From an uncultured Paracoccaceae bacterium (GTDB taxonomy: Bacteria; Pseudomonadota; Alphaproteobacteria; Rhodobacterales; Rhodobacteraceae), in the NCBI GenBank assembly GCA_937146765.1, contig CAKZRP010000066.1, positions 1-64,000 on the forward strand: 64,000 nucleotides of DNA, read 5' to 3'. Shown here piece after piece: positions 8,191 through 15,037 of this stretch. The position numbers and the translations under genes were made by a program. The notes beneath the pieces were generated by a model that was not told the origin of the DNA, ran no database searches, and was given only the letters and a program-made list of their open reading frames with translations. Each line of letters opens with the position of its first letter. Position 1 is the first letter of the stretch.

Positions 8191-8287
8191 AGGTCCACCC
8201 GATCACCGGGCGGTCTCTGTCAGGTTTTACCAAAAAGGAAAAAAACCTTAGGCGATAGGTCCAGATGGGAGTGAGATCTGAGACCAC
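8191..8287 (-). promoter_or_regulatory. Putative TauR-controlled promoter region of tpa
   Basis: On the minus strand, CTGGACCTAT runs from 8264 to 8255, in the same direction as tpa and 98 bases before its start. A second TGGAC core lies at 8197-8193, 66 bases away, which is three times the 22-base spacing seen at tauR. A weak third match, TGGTCT, lies at 8286-8281. The first match is the strongest; the others are suggestive only. Confidence 0.5.
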
Positions 8288-8322
8288 TTTGCTGCAGCGG
8301 CGTGGAGCATGTAACGGAGGAA

Positions 8323-8715
8323 TTAGAACCGCAGGGTGAAGCTGCAACCGACGATCGTGTAGCCGATGTCGCGGGCTTCGAAGCGGCCGGTATCGCTCCA
8401 ATCGTCATAGGCTTCTTTGAGGATGCCGGCGGCGAGAGCTGCGCCACAGCCTTTCCAGAAACTGCCGGTGCGATGGGTCACATAGGCGGAAATCGCGGAG
8501 CCGGCGGCGACATGCTGCAACCGATCGTTGTCGGTCAGGGGAATGGCGGCCAGCGACAGGCCGGTCTGCAAGAGATAGCCCTTGTCCCAGGACCACCCGG
8601 CCCGCGGCTCGGCGAGGGCTGTACCAGGCAGGGTGAGGGTGATCACAAGGGCGAGTGTGATCCGGTGGAAAGGGCTTTTCGGGTTCGGCAGGTAGGGAGA
8701 TTTGTTCTGCGGCAT
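8323..8715 (-). CDS. Small secreted or periplasmic protein, YfiM-like
   Basis: A 130-residue protein. The start at 8715 gives a clean signal peptide: a basic N-terminus, the hydrophobic core ITLALVITLTLPGT, and a likely cut after ALA. The mature part holds NDRLQHVAAGSAISAYV and a later KEAYDDWSDTGRFEARDIGYT region. The pattern of DxxxH, G and KExxD resembles the YfiM/DUF2279 group of putative lipoproteins, but there is no lipobox cysteine. Function is unknown. It is transcribed away from the threonine aldolase gene. Confidence 0.65.
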   Translation of the reverse strand: MPQNKSPYLPNPKSPFHRITLALVITLTLPGTALAEPRAGWSWDKGYLLQTGLSLAAIPLTDNDRLQHVAAGSAISAYVTHRTGSFWKGCGAALAAGILKEAYDDWSDTGRFEARDIGYTIVGCSFTLRF

Positions 8716-8932
8716 TGTCTTCGATCCTCTCGTCGCCCCTTCGCTATCGTCAAGTGGTAAAAGAGTAATTAGACGTCTGCTTTCAAAACCGCATTGTCTG
8801 TGGAATGGGCGAAGATTGTATCCCTTACAGGTCGCGGCATTGCTCTTGGAGTGGACCGGGATAGAGTGGCCGGAACGGAAAATGGCCGCGGGGCAGTGCA
8901 TCCCGGCTACCCGGCCAGAAAAGGATGAGACC

Positions 8933-9982
8933 ATGACCCAATATGCCCAGACACCAGGTGCCACGGCGACCCATGTGATCTGCGACCTGCGCAGCGATAC
9001 GGTGACCCGTCCCGATGCGGCGATGCGTGCAGCGATGGCGGCGGCGGAGGTGGGCGACGACGTCTATGGCGAGGACGCGACCGTCAACCGGCTGGAAGCG
9101 GTTCTGGCCGAGCAGGCCGACAAGGAGGCGGCGCTCTTCCTGCCCACCGGCACCCAGAGCAATTTCGTGGCCGTGTTGGCCCATTGCGGGCGCGGCGAGG
9201 AGGTCATTCTCGGACGCGACTACCATGTCTACAAGTACGAAGCAGGTGGTGCGTCGGCGCTTGGAGGCGTGGTGATGGACCCGCAGCCCGTGGCTGAGGA
9301 TGGCGGTCTTCATGCGGCGGATGTGGCTTCGGCGGTGAAGGCGGATGATTCCCACCACCCGATCTCGCGGCTCCTGTCCCTGGAAAACACCCACAACGGC
9401 AAGGCGGTGCCTCTGGCGCGGATGGACGCGTGCATCAAGGCGGCGCGGGGCGCGGGGCTTTCGGTCCATCTGGATGGCGCGCGGGTGTTCAATGCCGTGA
9501 CCGCGCTGCGCTGTGATCTGGCCGCGATCGCGGGGCGGGTGGATACGGTGTCGATCTGTCTCTCCAAAGGGCTCGGCGCGCCGGTGGGTTCGGTGCTGGT
9601 GGGGCCGATGGAGCTGATCGGTCGGGCGCGGCGCTGGCGCAAGATGCTCGGCGGCGGCATGCGGCAGGCCGGCGTTCTGGCGGCGGCGGGGCTTTATGCG
9701 CTGGAGCATAACGTGACCCGTCTGGCCGAGGATCACGCCCGTGCGGAGGCGCTGGCTGCCGCACTGCGGGCGCTGGGCGCGGGCAAGGTGGAGCAGAACA
9801 CCAATATGGTCTTCTTCACCCCGGAAGATGGCGACAATGCCGCCCTGGGGCAGGCCTTGGCCAAACGCGGTGTGGTGATCTCTGCGGGCGGCACGGGCGC
9901 GATCCGCATGGTGTTGCATAAGGATGTGAACGAGGTCGGCTTTGCCGCGGTTCTGTCCGGAATCGAGGCGCATTACGGCTGA
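8933..9982 (+). CDS. ltaE: Low-specificity L-threonine aldolase
   Basis: A 349-residue PLP enzyme that cleaves L-threonine or L-allo-threonine to glycine and acetaldehyde. Family motifs include DLRSDTVTRPDAAMRAAM near residue 18, VGDDVYGED near 40, LENTHNGKAVP near 150, VHLDGARVFNA near 178 and the PLP lysine at about K212 in SICLSKGLGAPVGS. The ATG at 8933 fits the usual family N-terminus; the 77 extra codons upstream are non-coding in character. It ends against recR in a convergent junction that carries a hairpin repeat. Confidence 0.92.
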   Translation: MTQYAQTPGATATHVICDLRSDTVTRPDAAMRAAMAAAEVGDDVYGEDATVNRLEAVLAEQADKEAALFLPTGTQSNFVAVLAHCGRGEEVILGRDYHVYKYEAGGASALGGVVMDPQPVAEDGGLHAADVASAVKADDSHHPISRLLSLENTHNGKAVPLARMDACIKAARGAGLSVHLDGARVFNAVTALRCDLAAIAGRVDTVSICLSKGLGAPVGSVLVGPMELIGRARRWRKMLGGGMRQAGVLAAAGLYALEHNVTRLAEDHARAEALAAALRALGAGKVEQNTNMVFFTPEDGDNAALGQALAKRGVVISAGGTGAIRMVLHKDVNEVGFAAVLSGIEAHYG

Positions 9983-9991
9983 TCCAGGCGG

Positions 9992-10054
9992 GAAGGGGCG
10001 CTGCCCCCTGGGGCCTTTGGCCCTCTCCCGCGGGACTCTTGTGATCAAAAGAAG
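9992..10054 (+). repeat. Hairpin repeat, copy A (ltaE/recR junction)
   Basis: GGGGCGCTGCCCC at 9995-10007 is followed by a second dyad, CTCCCGCGGGA and CAAAAGAAG. The order matches the copy at 52494-52543 and, inverted, the copies at 28748-28784 and 63629-63663. It lies between convergent genes and may act as a two-way terminator or REP-like element. Confidence 0.55.
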
Positions 10055-10060
10055 CGGGGG

Positions 10061-10660
10061 TCAGAGTTCCTTGCGGGCGCGCAGCGCGGCTGAGATGGTG
10101 CCATCGTCGAGATAGTCAAGCTCGCCGCCGATGGGCACGCCCTGCGCCAGCGAGGTGAGTTTGACGCGGCCCGCAAGCTGGTCGGCGATGTAATGCGCGG
10201 TGGTCTGCCCGTCGATGGTGGCATTGAGGGCGAGGATCACTTCGCTGACGCCTTCTGTGGCGACCCGATCGACGAGGCGGGGGATGCGCAGGTCCTCGGG
10301 GCCGACCGCATCGAGCGCCGAGAGGGTGCCGCCCAGGACGTGATAGCGGCCGCGGAACACATTAGCGCGCTCCATCGCCCAGAGGTCGGCCACGTCTTCA
10401 ACCACGCAAAGCTCGCCGTTTTCGCGCGTCTCATCGGCGCAGAGGCTGCAGATGTCGCTGGTGCCGACATTGCCGCAGTTGAGACATTCGCGGGCAGTCT
10501 CCGCTACCCGGCTCATGGCATCGGCAAGGGGGGTGAGCACCAGCGCGCGTTTGCGGATCAGGTGCAGCACGGCGCGGCGGGCCGAACGGGGGCCAAGGCC
10601 CGGCAGCTTGGCCATCAGCGCGATGAGCGCTTCGATATCACTGTTGTCCTGCGCTGCCAT
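10061..10660 (-). CDS. recR: Recombination mediator protein RecR
   Basis: A 199-residue protein, the normal RecR length. It shows the N-terminal helix-hairpin-helix [17 protein letters not shown], a C4 zinc finger ([16 protein letters not shown]), and the Toprim segment with [13 protein letters not shown] and [19 protein letters not shown]. RecR works with RecF and RecO to load RecA on gapped DNA. The start at 10660 was chosen to match the family and because the 23 codons upstream lack resemblance. It follows dnaX and ebfC on the same strand, but a strong hairpin at 10762-10789 lies between ebfC and recR, so it may have its own promoter. Confidence 0.95.
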   Translation of the reverse strand: MAAQDNSDIEALIALMAKLPGLGPRSARRAVLHLIRKRALVLTPLADAMSRVAETARECLNCGNVGTSDICSLCADETRENGELCVVEDVADLWAMERANVFRGRYHVLGGTLSALDAVGPEDLRIPRLVDRVATEGVSEVILALNATIDGQTTAHYIADQLAGRVKLTSLAQGVPIGGELDYLDDGTISAALRARKEL

Positions 10661-10761
10661 CTGTTTTGTCCGGGGTCTTTGTTCGTTCTGTTTATGTTCA
10701 ACTCGGCCATATCGCGCGGCAAAGTTCAAGCCCTGCCTGAGGTTTGGCGCATGAGGTCATG

Positions 10762-10789
10762 AAAAAAGGCGACCCCGCGGGTCGCCTTT
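10762..10789 (-). terminator. Intrinsic terminator between ebfC and recR
   Basis: A perfect 11-base-pair stem (AAAGGCGACCC with GGGTCGCCTTT) with a CGC loop is followed, on the minus strand, by a run of six T. This is a textbook intrinsic terminator directly after ebfC. Confidence 0.85.
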
Positions 10790-10810
10790 GCGTTGGGAAA
10801 GAGGCCGCCC

Positions 10811-11155
10811 TCAGAAGGGCAGCTTCATGTCCTTCGGCAGGCCGAGGCCTTCGGTCAGCTTGGTCATCTCGTCCTGCGCGCGTTCGGCCGCTTTGGCTTG
10901 CGCGTCTTTGACGGCGGCGAGGATCAGGTCCTCCACCACTTCCTTGTCGTCGCCATTGAAGATCGAGGGATCGATGTCGAGCGATTTGAGGTCGCCCTTG
11001 GCGCTGGCGGTGGCCTTCACGAGGCCCGCACCGGCTTCGCCCACGACCATGATGTTATGCAGCTCTTCCTGCATCTCAGCCATCTTGGTCTGCATTTCCT
11101 GGGCTTTTTTCATCATCCCGGCCATATCGCCGAGGGCACCGAGGCCTTTGAACAT
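10811..11155 (-). CDS. ebfC: YbaB/EbfC-family nucleoid-associated protein
   Basis: A 114-residue protein of the YbaB/EbfC family (PF02575). It has a long N-terminal helix rich in Met, Lys and Glu (MMKKAQEMQTKMAEMQEEL), then VGEAGAGLVKATASAKGDLKSLDIDPSIF, which forms the dimer sheet. Such proteins bind DNA as dimers, with a tweezer-like shape. Its place between dnaX and recR is the common bacterial order and supports the identification. A strong terminator follows it. Confidence 0.92.
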   Translation of the reverse strand: MFKGLGALGDMAGMMKKAQEMQTKMAEMQEELHNIMVVGEAGAGLVKATASAKGDLKSLDIDPSIFNGDDKEVVEDLILAAVKDAQAKAAERAQDEMTKLTEGLGLPKDMKLPF

Positions 11156-11313
11156 TTCCTATCCTTCCCCGTTTGAGGTCCGTCGCAGTAGATACGTGCG
11201 CCCCCGCCCGCAGGCAAGGGCTAAGCCCTTTTGTCGCGGCGGATCGGTGGGAAATGCTATGCGCGGCGGGCTGTGGCGCGGCCTGAGTGATCCCGGTCTG
11301 TCAGGCGAGCGGG

Positions 11314-13140
11314 TTATTCCTCAAACGGATCCCATTCGTCTTCAACCTCGGGCAGGGCCTCGGCCTGCACCTCGGCTTCCATCTCTTCGGGGGTACGGAT
11401 CTTGGTGATCTTGGCGCCGGGAAAGCTTTTCAGCACCGCTTGCACCAAAGGATGGGCAGTGGCCTTTTGGCGCAGGGCGTTTTCGGCCGCGTCGCGCACC
11501 TCGGCGATGGTCGGGGCGTCGCCGTGCGGCGCGATGGAGACCACCCAACGGCTGCCTGTCCAGTTCTGCAAGGCGGTGCCGAGCCGTGAGGCCAGGTCCT
11601 TGGGCGCCTGTGCGGCGGGGGTGAATTCGATCCGGCCCGGTTGGTAGGAAACCAGACGGACGCCGCCCTCGACCTCGACCAGCAGTTTCACGTCGCGGTG
11701 GCTGCGGATCAGCTCGATCACATGCTCAAAGCTCGGATAGCGCGCCAGCGCCATGTCTACTCGCGGCGCAAGGGCGACCGATTGGCCCGCGCCCATCGAC
11801 ATCGTATGCCCCCCGGAGGGGCCACCGCCGGGGGCGCCCATCGGCGGGGCGGAGGCGTAAGCCGAAGCCCCGCCCCCCCCGCCCGCCGCAGGCGACCCCA
11901 TGCCCTGCATGGGGAGACCGCCGCCGGGACCACCCGGAAGGGGCGGCGGCGGGGTGTCTTGCAGCTTGCGCAGCAGTTCCTCAGGCGTCGGCAGGTCGGC
12001 CACATGGGTAAGGCGGATCACCGCCATCTCGGCCGCCATCATCGCGTTGGGGGCGGCGGCCACTTCTTCCAGCGCCTTCAGCAACATCTGCCACATGCGT
12101 GTCAGCACCCGCATCGGCAAGCGGCTGGACATATCCTGACCGCGCGCGCGCTCGTCCGGGCTGATCGTCGGATCCTCCGCCGCATCCGGCGTGATCTTCA
12201 CGACGGAGACCCAATGGGTGATCTCGGCCAGATCGCGCAGCACCGCCATCGGGTCGGCGCCCTCGGCATATTGCGACGACAGTTCGGTCAGCGCCGCCGC
12301 CGCATCGCCGCGCAGGATCATGTCCATCAGATCGAGCACCCGGCCCCGGTCAGCCAGACCCAGCATGGCGCGCACCTGTTCCGCCGTGGTTTCGCCCGCG
12401 CCATGGCTGATCGCCTGATCGAGGAGCGAGGTCGCATCGCGGGCAGAGCCTTCGGCGGCGCGGGTGATCAGCGCCAGCGCATCTTCGGCGATCTCCGCGC
12501 GCTCGGCGGTGGCGATCTTGCGCAAGAGGGCGATCATCACCTCCGGCTCGATCCGCCGCAGGTCAAACCGCTGACAGCGCGACAGCACCGTCACCGGCAC
12601 CTTGCGGATCTCGGTGGTGGCGAAGATGAATTTCACATGGGCCGGCGGCTCCTCCAGCGTCTTCAACAGCGCGTTGAAGGCGGAGGTCGACAGCATGTGC
12701 ACTTCGTCGATGATATAGATCTTGTAGCGGGCCGAGGCGGCACGATAGGCGACGCTGTCGATGATCTCGCGGATGTCGCCCACCCCGGTGCGCGAGGCGG
12801 CGTCCATCTCCATCACGTCCACATGCCGGCCTTCCATGATGGCCACGCAGTGTTCGCATTTGCCGCAGGGTTCGGTGGTTGGCCCGCCGGTGCCATCGGG
12901 GCCGATGCAGTTCATCCCCTTGGCGATGATCCGCGCGGTGGTGGTCTTCCCGGTGCCCCGGATACCGGTCATGATGAAAGCCTGCGCGATGCGATCGGCG
13001 GCAAAGGCGTTCTTCAAGGTGCGCACCATCGCATCCTGTCCGACCAGATCGGCAAAGGTCTCGGGCCGATACTTGCGCGCCAGAACCTGATAGGGGCCGC
13101 TGGACTGAGCGGTGGGCGTATCGGAAGTCTGCTCGCTCAT
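11314..13140 (-). CDS. dnaX: DNA polymerase III subunits gamma and tau
   Basis: A 608-residue clamp-loader ATPase. It has the Walker A motif GIRGTGKTTTARI near residue 48, a zinc site with CIGPDGTGGPTTEPCGKCEHC, the Walker B motif IYIIDEVHML and a sensor region FIFATTEIRKVPVTVLSRCQRFDLR. Domain III is followed by a Gly/Pro-rich linker (about residues 405-450) and a tau-specific C-terminal domain. The start at 13140 (MSEQ) was preferred; a Met six codons upstream is possible. The linker coding sequence holds a run of eight G on the sense strand, which could allow slippage and a shorter gamma-like product. Confidence 0.95.
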   Translation of the reverse strand: MSEQTSDTPTAQSSGPYQVLARKYRPETFADLVGQDAMVRTLKNAFAADRIAQAFIMTGIRGTGKTTTARIIAKGMNCIGPDGTGGPTTEPCGKCEHCVAIMEGRHVDVMEMDAASRTGVGDIREIIDSVAYRAASARYKIYIIDEVHMLSTSAFNALLKTLEEPPAHVKFIFATTEIRKVPVTVLSRCQRFDLRRIEPEVMIALLRKIATAERAEIAEDALALITRAAEGSARDATSLLDQAISHGAGETTAEQVRAMLGLADRGRVLDLMDMILRGDAAAALTELSSQYAEGADPMAVLRDLAEITHWVSVVKITPDAAEDPTISPDERARGQDMSSRLPMRVLTRMWQMLLKALEEVAAAPNAMMAAEMAVIRLTHVADLPTPEELLRKLQDTPPPPLPGGPGGGLPMQGMGSPAAGGGGGASAYASAPPMGAPGGGPSGGHTMSMGAGQSVALAPRVDMALARYPSFEHVIELIRSHRDVKLLVEVEGGVRLVSYQPGRIEFTPAAQAPKDLASRLGTALQNWTGSRWVVSIAPHGDAPTIAEVRDAAENALRQKATAHPLVQAVLKSFPGAKITKIRTPEEMEAEVQAEALPEVEDEWDPFEE

Positions 13141-13413
13141 GAGGGCCTTTCGCTGCATATTTGTCGCGCAGCAGGAGTGGGCCGGATTCGGCCCCCCGAT
13201 GCGCCGGGGGTGGTTTCGGGCAAACTAAGGGCGCGGGCGCGCTTCGTCCACCGCTCATCCGCCTGCCCCGGTGCTGTCGCGCCTTTGCGCAGTCTTGCCC
13301 TAGTGGCGCAATCCTCTGCAAAAAACGCTAACGATCAGCGGCTTGACCGGGTTATGCTGCATTTCGTGTTTATGCGCGGCAGAGTTCTGGCCGCGTTTCC
13401 CGGGGGGGATTAA

Positions 13414-13953
13414 ATGGTGAGTATGTCCAACCCGCAGTCCATCCGGGCTGCAGAGACCCTGTCGCTTCATGCCCTCTCTGTTGGAGACGGCATCCTCGCG
13501 CTCTGTGCGGCACCGGGGAGTGGGGGGAATTACAAGGAAGACTTGCGGTTGATCCAGGACTGGCGGCCGTCCATCGTCATCACCCTCACCACCCGGGTCG
13601 AACATGTGATCCTGGGCATCGAGACCCTGGGCACCGATATTCAGAGTCTGGGCAGCCGGTGGTTCCACATGCCGGTAGAGGATTATCAGGTTCCGACCGG
13701 AGAGATGGCGGATCGCTGGCCCGATGTCAGCACGCTGGCGCGGCGGGCGTTGGCCGGCGGGGGGCGGGTACTTGTGCATTGCAGGGGCGGCTGCGGGCGG
13801 TCCGGCATGGCAGCGCTTCGGCTGATGATCGACAGTGGGGAAGCACCTTCCCTGGCTTTGGCGCGGCTGCGTGCCATTCGGCCCTGCGCGATTGAAACCG
13901 ATGATCAGATGGCCTGGGCTTGGGGGCCGCGCCGCAAAGCGCCGCCCGCTTGA
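13414..13953 (+). CDS. Dual-specificity/tyrosine phosphatase-like protein
   Basis: A 179-residue protein with the CX5R phosphatase signature VLVHCRGGCGRSG: catalytic Cys at about 123 and Arg at about 129. A possible general acid, Asp 90, lies in FHMPVEDYQVP, as in cysteine-based phosphatases. The C-terminal helix ends in AIETDDQMAWAWG, similar to small bacterial phosphatases of the CDKN3/DSP type. Substrate is unknown. The ATG at 13414 follows a G-rich stretch that may serve as ribosome binding site; an ATG at 13423 is also possible. Confidence 0.78.
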   Translation: MVSMSNPQSIRAAETLSLHALSVGDGILALCAAPGSGGNYKEDLRLIQDWRPSIVITLTTRVEHVILGIETLGTDIQSLGSRWFHMPVEDYQVPTGEMADRWPDVSTLARRALAGGGRVLVHCRGGCGRSGMAALRLMIDSGEAPSLALARLRAIRPCAIETDDQMAWAWGPRRKAPPA

Positions 13954-14016
13954 TCGATCGACCATGTGCTGTCCGGTGGCCTTTGCCTGTGCCGGAGCGG
14001 CCAGACCGTCCTGCCG

Positions 14017-14415
14017 TCAGGATGCGCGGATGTCCGGCTGCGGGGACAGGCGCAGCGGGCGTGCCTCGCCAAATGCCCGCGGCATCTCTCGTGGTGGTGC
14101 GGACAACCCGTCGAGGCCGGTAGACAACATCGCATCGGCGAAACGGTCAAGGTCGGCGGTGTCCGCAGAGGTGGTCACATCGCAAAAGACCCGAATCCTG
14201 TCATGGCGGGCGGCAAACCGGGCGGGACAGGCTTTCTCGCAGCCGTCGAGCTGACTGTCGCCGGTGATCTCGAAATCCGCCCGGGTGACGGCACGGGCTT
14301 GATTGAGCGCCCCGGCCAGGGCGAGCAACATCCGTTCCGCTGCCGGGCAGGGTCGCCCGAGATAAAGGCAGGTGGTTGCCACGATGTCGTGGGTCTTTTG
14401 ATCTGTCTGGTGCAT
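14017..14415 (-). CDS. DUF1636-like small protein under cobalamin riboswitch control
   Basis: A 132-residue protein. The Met at 14415 follows a clear GGAGGG five bases upstream, so it is preferred over the Met at 14484, which has none. It contains IVATTCLYLGRPCPAAERMLLALAG near the N-terminus, then LDGCEKACPARF, then IRVFCDVTTSADTADLDRFA. This two-cysteine layout resembles the DUF1636 family of predicted metal-binding proteins, often found with cobalamin genes. A cobalamin riboswitch lies 130 bases upstream on the same strand and supports a link to B12 or cobalt. No reaction can be assigned. Confidence 0.7.
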   Translation of the reverse strand: MHQTDQKTHDIVATTCLYLGRPCPAAERMLLALAGALNQARAVTRADFEITGDSQLDGCEKACPARFAARHDRIRVFCDVTTSADTADLDRFADAMLSTGLDGLSAPPREMPRAFGEARPLRLSPQPDIRAS

Positions 14416-14544
14416 TGTGCCCTCCGCACGGACCAAGGTTGCTTTGGCCGGGAAGGGGGATGCATCAAAGGCAGGTCGCGTCATCCGAAGGATGCTGTTG
14501 GGACCTCCACCGTGGCGCCCCGCCCGGAAATGGTATCAAATGCG

Positions 14545-14735
14545 ATGGCAGGTCTCCTGACTTGCGGGTCAATGCGCACCGGCCCTTCCCGGTTCCGTCA
14601 GCCGCAGGGCCGCAGAACCAGTGGTCTTGCCGGGTTGCTCTCCGCCTACAGTTGCGGGGGCAGTCGCGGAATTGGAGCACGCCTTGCGGCCGGAAGACCG
14701 AGGCGCATCCCTCACCGTGTTCCCTTTTCATCCTA
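14545..14735 (-). promoter_or_regulatory. Cobalamin (adenosylcobalamin) riboswitch
   Basis: Read on the minus strand, the element shows the conserved blocks in order: GGGAACACGGTG at the 5' end, GACTGCCCCCGCAACTGTAG in the core, the CCACTGG and GGGAAGG segments, and the closing B12-box sequence AGTCAGGAGACCTGCC at 14562-14547. These are the classic signatures of this RNA class. It precedes the DUF1636-like gene and should lower that gene's expression when cobalamin is plentiful. Ends are approximate. Confidence 0.93.
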
Positions 14736-14758
14736 GGCTACATTCTCATGCGACCAGG

Positions 14759-14777
14759 AACCATCGCCATGATGGTT
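14759..14777. promoter_or_regulatory. Inverted repeat upstream of the riboswitch
   Basis: AACCATC and GATGGTT form perfect seven-base arms around GCCAT, about 25 bases upstream of the riboswitch. It could be an operator in the promoter of the riboswitch transcript. No protein can be named. Confidence 0.3.
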
Positions 14778-14836
14778 AAATGAGAAAGCGATGAGTCGTC
14801 AACGCGGACGTCGGATCTTCGAAGGGGGAGAAAGGC

Positions 14837-14857
14837 AAAACCCCGCCTAAAGCGGGG
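14837..14857 (-). terminator. Intrinsic terminator of the SRP RNA gene
   Basis: On the minus strand CCCCGC and GCGGGG pair around a five-base loop, followed by TTTTGCCTTT. It sits 14 bases after the 3' end of the SRP RNA. Confidence 0.8.
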
Positions 14858-14870
14858 CGTTGCATGAAGT

Positions 14871-14966
14871 GAGAGGCTGGACATCGACCCAAGCGGGGCT
14901 CGTTGTGGCTGCTTCCTTCCGGACCTGACCAGGTTGGCGAGGCGCCTGCCCGCGCCAACCTCTCGA
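14871..14966 (-). ncRNA. ffs: Small signal recognition particle RNA (4.5S type)
   Basis: The minus strand holds the nearly invariant SRP domain IV core, with CAGGTCCGGAAGGAAGCAGC and its flanking helix. The outer arms, GAGAGGTTGG at the 5' side and CCAGCCTCTC at the 3' side, pair and mark the ends of a roughly 95-nucleotide RNA, the usual size in alphaproteobacteria. It binds Ffh and directs membrane proteins to FtsY. A strong terminator follows. Ends are set by the pairing and may be off by a few bases. Confidence 0.95.
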
Positions 14967-15037
14967 TCCCTCATATAGGCAAGTCACAAGAGGATGACAA
15001 CCCGCCCCGATGGCGGGGGCTGGCGGCTGGGGCGGGA

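Noticed and set aside
11641..13413. 590-residue open frame on the plus strand opposite dnaX
   Set aside because: It is the antisense shadow of dnaX in GC-rich DNA, His/Arg/Gly-rich and without any family motif.
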